DNA from: Acidobacteriota bacterium | GTDB lineage: Bacteria; Acidobacteriota; Terriglobia; Bryobacterales; Bryobacteraceae | Direction: 5' to 3' | Assembly: GCA_026393985.1 (NCBI GenBank) | Contig: JAPKZB010000084.1 | Span: 27,317-91,316 of the forward strand | Length of the DNA stretch: 64,000 bases | Part shown: piece by piece, positions 60,239 through 64,000 of the stretch | Layout: every line of letters starts with the position of its first letter | Numbering within the stretch: position 1 is the first letter of the stretch | Translations under genes and position numbers: made by a program | Notes under the pieces: model-generated | Seen by the model: only the letters and a program-made list of their open reading frames with translations | Told to the model about the DNA's origin: nothing | Database searches by the model: none

Positions 60239-61957
60239 GTGTGGTCGAATCGTAAAGTGCTGCTACGCGCCGTTCTCATTTTCTCTACCTGCCTGCCGCT
60301 GTTGCTCGCGGACGAAAATCTGATCGATCGCCGAATCGAAAAGAAGGCGAAGGCGAACGGCGTTCCGTTGGCCGCAAATGCCACCGACGCTGAGTTTATC
60401 CGCCGCGTAACGCTGGATCTCCAGGGTCGCCTTCCAGACCCTGCGGTCGCGCGGAACTTCCTGGCCGATGCGAGTCCGGACAAGCGCACCAAGTACATTG
60501 ACAGTCTGTTCCCCGCCATTCCCGTGCCGGGCATGCGCTCGGTGAGGGATCATCCTTTCCTCGATCGTTGGACCTACTTCTTCAACGACCTCTTCCGCAA
60601 TGGCGAGTTACTCGAAGAGGGTATTAATACCTTTTACGACCACATTTACAAGACGCTTACCCTGAATCTGCCCTACAACGAGTTCGTGCAGAATCTGATC
60701 ACCGCAACCGCCGTCTCGACGTGGTCGGACGGGCCGGCGAACTTCATCGCCCGGAGCCACATTTTTGAAGGCGATGGCTTTCAGATGAACCACGAGGACA
60801 CCGCTGACGAAATTGCGATCAATACGACCCGTCTGTTCCTGGGCGTCAGCCTGGAATGCGTGTCCTGCCACGACGGGGCCAATCATCTCGAAAAAGTAAA
60901 CCTGTGGTTGAGCCAGCGCAAGCGCGCCGAAATGTGGCGACACGCGAGTTTCTTCGGCAAGACCTACATCGCTCCTGTCTTTGGACGCAGCCCGCAGTTC
61001 ACGGTCAAGGACACGCGGAGGGGCTACGACCTAACCACCCGGTCCTCGCTGCGCCCGCCGCGGGACCCACAGGCCAACAGCAAGCCCACTTTCCTGCTGA
61101 CGGGCGAAGAGATCGCAGCCGGGGAGAAGCCGCGCGATGCCTACGCGCGGATGTTGACGACCCACCCGCAGTTTGCCCGCGCCACGGTCAACCTGTTCTG
61201 GGCCGAGCTGATGGGGCAAGGAATTGTCGATGGTCCGTTTGAGTTCGATCTGGCCCGCCAGGATCCGAAGAATCCGCCGCCCGCACCCTGGACCATTCAA
61301 CCCTCGCATCCAGAATTGCTCGCAGAGCTCGCCGCCGATTTCCGCGACCACGGCTACGACCTGCGCCGCCTGATGAAACAGATCGTCAGCTCGCGCGCCT
61401 ACCAGCGCGCCATCGCCGCGCCCAAAGGTTGGAGCCCGAACTACGACACCTACTTCACCCGCCGCGTCACCCGCCGCCTTTCCGCCGAGATGCTCTTTGA
61501 CGCGGTGGGGCAAGCCGCCGGATTGAAGCCCACTTACAAGATCACCTTCTCGGACAAAAAGGCGCCGAACATTCTGCAGACCCGCTCGCCGCAGGATATC
61601 GACAAGTCGGATCCGGCCATGTACCGAGCGCTGCAAGCCTTCGGTCAGTGCGACCGCTACGCGATCGAGGCCGACCGGAAACCGACGATGGTCCAGGCAG
61701 CCATTCTGCTGAACGACAAGCTGATCCGCGAACGCCTGGTGATTCAAAAAGACAGCCGCCTCGAGTCGCTGCTGCGGTCCGATCCGCCGGTACCGAATGA
61801 ACGGGTGGTGGAGGATCTCTACCTCGCCGCGCTGTCCCGCTATCCCTCGCCAGCCGAACTCGGGCAGGGCGTTGACCTGATGCAGAAGTACCGCGACCAG
61901 GGGGCCGAAGATCTGCTCTGGATTCTGGTCAACCGTTTGGATTTCCTCTTCTACTAA
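60239..61957 (+). CDS. DUF1549/DUF1553 domain secreted protein
   Basis: A 572-residue protein: signal peptide 'VLLRAVLIFSTCLPLLLA', DUF1549 over about 25-215 ('LIDRRIEKKAKANGVPLAA', 'FIRRVTLDLQGRLPD'), and DUF1553 over about 285-560 ('RATVNLFWAELMGQGIVDG', 'HPELLAELAADFRDHGYDL', 'SSRAYQRA'). Cys207, Cys210 and His211 in 'LECVSCHDG' make a CxxCH haem-attachment motif, suggesting a c-type cytochrome link. The start is GTG 60239 with GGGGG about nine bases upstream. It is paired with a DUF1501 gene 4 bp downstream, as is common in Planctomycetes and Acidobacteria. Role unknown; thought to be in complex-substrate breakdown. Confidence 0.88.
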   Translation: MWSNRKVLLRAVLIFSTCLPLLLADENLIDRRIEKKAKANGVPLAANATDAEFIRRVTLDLQGRLPDPAVARNFLADASPDKRTKYIDSLFPAIPVPGMRSVRDHPFLDRWTYFFNDLFRNGELLEEGINTFYDHIYKTLTLNLPYNEFVQNLITATAVSTWSDGPANFIARSHIFEGDGFQMNHEDTADEIAINTTRLFLGVSLECVSCHDGANHLEKVNLWLSQRKRAEMWRHASFFGKTYIAPVFGRSPQFTVKDTRRGYDLTTRSSLRPPRDPQANSKPTFLLTGEEIAAGEKPRDAYARMLTTHPQFARATVNLFWAELMGQGIVDGPFEFDLARQDPKNPPPAPWTIQPSHPELLAELAADFRDHGYDLRRLMKQIVSSRAYQRAIAAPKGWSPNYDTYFTRRVTRRLSAEMLFDAVGQAAGLKPTYKITFSDKKAPNILQTRSPQDIDKSDPAMYRALQAFGQCDRYAIEADRKPTMVQAAILLNDKLIRERLVIQKDSRLESLLRSDPPVPNERVVEDLYLAALSRYPSPAELGQGVDLMQKYRDQGAEDLLWILVNRLDFLFY

Positions 61958-61961
61958 AGCC

Positions 61962-63332
61962 ATGGCTACCCTTCCTCCCCTTCGCCGCCGCGACTTCCTG
62001 CAGTTGGGAGCCCTTTCGATCGCCGGCTACGAAATGGCCGATGCGTTTCGGCCCCACAACGTCCACGCGCAAAGCCGGACCAAGGTCCGTGGTTCGGCCG
62101 AGGCCGTCATTTTCCTCAACCTGCAGGGCGGTCCGTCGCCGATGGACCTTTTCGATGTGAAGTTCGGCAAGTGGGCGCCGGAGAATCGCGATGTGCGCTC
62201 GACGAAGTACGGCTACCAGTTCCCCTACGGTCTGATGCCGAAGTTGGCCGAACAGCTGAGCGAGATCGCCGCGGTGCGCAGCGGTCAGGCGTGGGAGACG
62301 GTTCATTCCCGCGGCCAATACTACCTCCAAACCGGGCACGCGGTCAGCGCGGCGCGCATCAAGGAGTCGCCCGCAATCGGTTCGGTGGTGGCCCATGAGT
62401 TCCGTGCGCAGCGGAAAGCCGAGGACTTCCTGCCGCCGTTTGTGGCGATGAACTACGAGGCCTCAACAATGTACGGGCCGCTGCAGGCAGAAGGCTGTCT
62501 GCCGGCCGATTGCGCACCGCTGACGCTGGACCTGGCCAGCCGGAACCTGCCCTTCTTCGTCGAACAGAGAGACCGCGCGCGGTTGCTCCGGCGCTGGGAA
62601 GCGCTGCAACAGATGGACTCGAGCCGGCACGCGCTCAATGACAGCTCGCCCGTGGGTATGCGCCGCTTCGACAGCTTCTCAAAGCAGGTGTTCCAAATGA
62701 TGAACCACCCGAAGATGAGCAGCGTGCTGAACGTGACCGACGAAGAGCGCAAGGCCTATGGCTCCACAGCTTTCGGCGATGCTTGTTTGATTGCGCGCAA
62801 CATGGTGGCGGCGAAAGCCGGCGCGAAGTTTCTGATGGTCACGCAGCCGGGGTGGGATCACCACAGCAACATCTACGGGGTGAAGGGAGTGGGCGGGTTG
62901 TACAAAACCTGCGCGACCCTGGACGCGGCCTATGCCGCCCTGCTGGCCGATTTGAAGCGGCTGGGGCTGCTTGAGAAAACCCTCGTCGTTTGCATGGGGG
63001 AGTTCGGCCGTACCCCGGGGGATCTCACCCCGGTGGCCGGGCGCGAGCATTACGCCGACACCATGTTTGCGCTCTTCTCCGGCGCCGGGGTAAAGGGCGG
63101 GCGGGTGATCGGCGCCACCGATGAGCAGTGCGCCAGGATAACCGAATTTGGTTGGTCCGGACGCCGCCCGGTCTATCCCGAAGATGTCTGCGCCACGATC
63201 TATTCCGTGCTGGGAATCGATTGGTCCAAGCGAATTACCAATACGCCCTCCGGCCGGGATTTTCTCTATGTCGATCCGGCGGCCGGCACCAAGGTCGTCA
63301 ACTTCCGCGAGGTTTCCGACCTCTGGTCGTAA
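61962..63332 (+). CDS. DUF1501 domain protein with Tat signal
   Basis: A 456-residue protein. The N-terminus 'LRRRDFLQLGALSIAGY' is a twin-arginine signal, so it is exported folded. The rest is the DUF1501 (alkaline-phosphatase/sulfatase-like) fold: 'VIFLNLQGGPSPMDLFDVK', 'VAAKAGAKFLMVTQPGWDHH' and 'TLVVCMGEFGRTPG', with metal-site-like Asp/His residues. It is translated 4 bp after the DUF1549 gene and surely works with it. Members occur in large numbers in soil and aquatic polymer degraders, but no activity is proven. Confidence 0.9.
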   Translation: MATLPPLRRRDFLQLGALSIAGYEMADAFRPHNVHAQSRTKVRGSAEAVIFLNLQGGPSPMDLFDVKFGKWAPENRDVRSTKYGYQFPYGLMPKLAEQLSEIAAVRSGQAWETVHSRGQYYLQTGHAVSAARIKESPAIGSVVAHEFRAQRKAEDFLPPFVAMNYEASTMYGPLQAEGCLPADCAPLTLDLASRNLPFFVEQRDRARLLRRWEALQQMDSSRHALNDSSPVGMRRFDSFSKQVFQMMNHPKMSSVLNVTDEERKAYGSTAFGDACLIARNMVAAKAGAKFLMVTQPGWDHHSNIYGVKGVGGLYKTCATLDAAYAALLADLKRLGLLEKTLVVCMGEFGRTPGDLTPVAGREHYADTMFALFSGAGVKGGRVIGATDEQCARITEFGWSGRRPVYPEDVCATIYSVLGIDWSKRITNTPSGRDFLYVDPAAGTKVVNFREVSDLWS

Positions 63333-63347
63333 CCCGCTACCCCCCCC

Positions 63348-63843
63348 GTGGAGGTGCCGGTGCTGTGCCTGACCAATACCCGGGCGGCGACGACGCCGGA
63401 GGCGGTGCGCGCCTTCCGGGCCGGGGTGTGGGCTGCGGCCGTCCGCACGTTCGCCGAGGGCGGGTGGCGCTGCAGGTCAGGGAGCGGACCGGAGAGATTC
63501 TGCAGTACCCGAGTTCCCGGCCGCGGTTTGTGGGTCTCGCACGCGGCGAGGGGAATGGGGTGTTGACCGACACCATTCCGCTCGAATGGGACCATGGCCG
63601 GCAGGTGGCGGGCGGTTCGACGGTGTACGAGGGCTACGTGGCGTGGGTGAGCTGCTGCACGTGATTTCGGGAGACGTGTTCGCCGAGCGGGGCGGGCAGT
63701 GGCGGCGGTACCGGAGGAAGGGAGAGGTGGATTGGCTAGCGACGCGGATGTGGCTGGGCGGGGAGGCGGCGGAGGTACGCCGGGCCGCCGAGGCGCATCT
63801 CGAGCAAATGAAGCATCTCGAGCAAATGAAGAAGATGCGCTGA
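63348..63843 (+). pseudogene. degraded metallopeptidase-like gene
   Basis: Coding-like text is split over at least three frames: 'VLCLTNTRAATTPEAVRAFR' at the start, 'LQVRERTGEILQYPSSRPRF' and 'STVYEGYVAW' in a second, and 'ELLHVISGDVFAERGGQW' and 'GEVDWLATRMWLGGEAAEVR' in a third. The last has an 'xELLH' helix like the HExxH zinc motif with its first His lost. The 3' end contains an 18-bp direct duplication coding HLEQMK twice (about 63798-63833). No single frame covers it, so it is not functional as read. Confidence 0.55.
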
Positions 63844-64000
63844 GCGGGCACGGGGCGGGCTTCACGGGCACGGGGCGGGCTTCACGGGCACGGGGCAAGC
63901 TTCACGGGCACGGGGCAAGCTTCACGGGCACGGGGCAAGCTTCACGGGCACGGGGCAAGCTTCACGGGCACGGGGCAAGCTTCACGGGCACGGGGCGGGC
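63841..64000. repeat. 20-bp tandem repeat array, continues past the window
   Basis: The unit TTCACGGGCACGGGGCRRGC is repeated seven times from 63861 to 64000, with a partial copy before it. The two variable bases are GG in the first and last copies seen and AA in the five between (creating AAGCTT). It begins at the stop codon of the degraded gene. Not a CRISPR: there are no spacers. Confidence 0.95.

Noticed and set aside
63841..64000. CRISPR array
   Set aside because: The units are contiguous, without unique spacers, and no cas genes are near.

Overview
The window is high-GC bacterial DNA, most likely from an acidobacterium of the Bryobacterales/Solibacter group. This is inferred from family content: two secreted proteins end in the 'Solibacter C-terminal' module, there are three Oar-like TonB-dependent receptors with a carboxypeptidase-regulatory N-terminus, a DUF1549/DUF1501 gene pair, and a CadC-like wHTH regulator with a membrane anchor. 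No rRNA, tRNA or CRISPR was recognised.

Region 1 (1-28415, all minus strand) is one long polysaccharide operon read from right to left. It starts with a small ribbon-helix-helix-like protein, then a nucleotide-sugar dehydrogenase, three secreted proteins of unknown role, Wza-like and Wzc-like proteins, a phosphoglycosyl transferase, an aminotransferase and a membrane 4,6-dehydratase. Next come the ABC permease, NeuB-, MaoC-, FkbH- and ACP-like proteins, a GNAT, a deacetylase, NeuC-like, GT2 and NeuA-like proteins, a 2-hydroxyacid dehydrogenase, AsnB, the Wzt-like ATPase, a GT-B-like protein, a methyltransferase and a glycosyltransferase cut by the window edge. Most junctions are 4-32 bp overlaps or gaps of about 10 bp. 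Together they predict a surface glycan containing a nonulosonic acid (legionaminate-like), probably with an acyl or glyceryl decoration made on the ACP, and perhaps amidated uronic acid.

Region 2 (28416-33138) has an AT-richer intergenic stretch with two strong inverted repeats. It is followed on the plus strand by a secreted heparinase II/III-type polysaccharide lyase and a decayed GmrSD-type (DUF262/DUF1524) restriction gene.

Region 3 (33254-46625) holds a rhodopsin-crtY-blh operon on the minus strand, meaning a light-driven proton pump plus the last steps of retinal synthesis. Large TonB-dependent receptors lie on both sides, and a third receptor is transcribed divergently. The lycopene cyclase is split by a frameshift in a run of eight G.

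Region 4 (46527-50442) is debris: a transposase fragment, the tail of a lost receptor, a LamG/Solibacter-domain secreted protein and a broken HAD hydrolase.

Region 5 (50443-58659, minus) is mainly housekeeping: lytic transglycosylase, plsX, rpmF, yceD, a glycerol facilitator and two secreted proteins. Region 6 (58959-64000, plus) has a membrane-anchored regulator, the DUF1549/DUF1501 pair, a degraded metalloprotease-like gene and a 20-bp tandem array running off the right edge.

Limits: all homology calls are from recognition of motifs in the translated sequence; no search was run.
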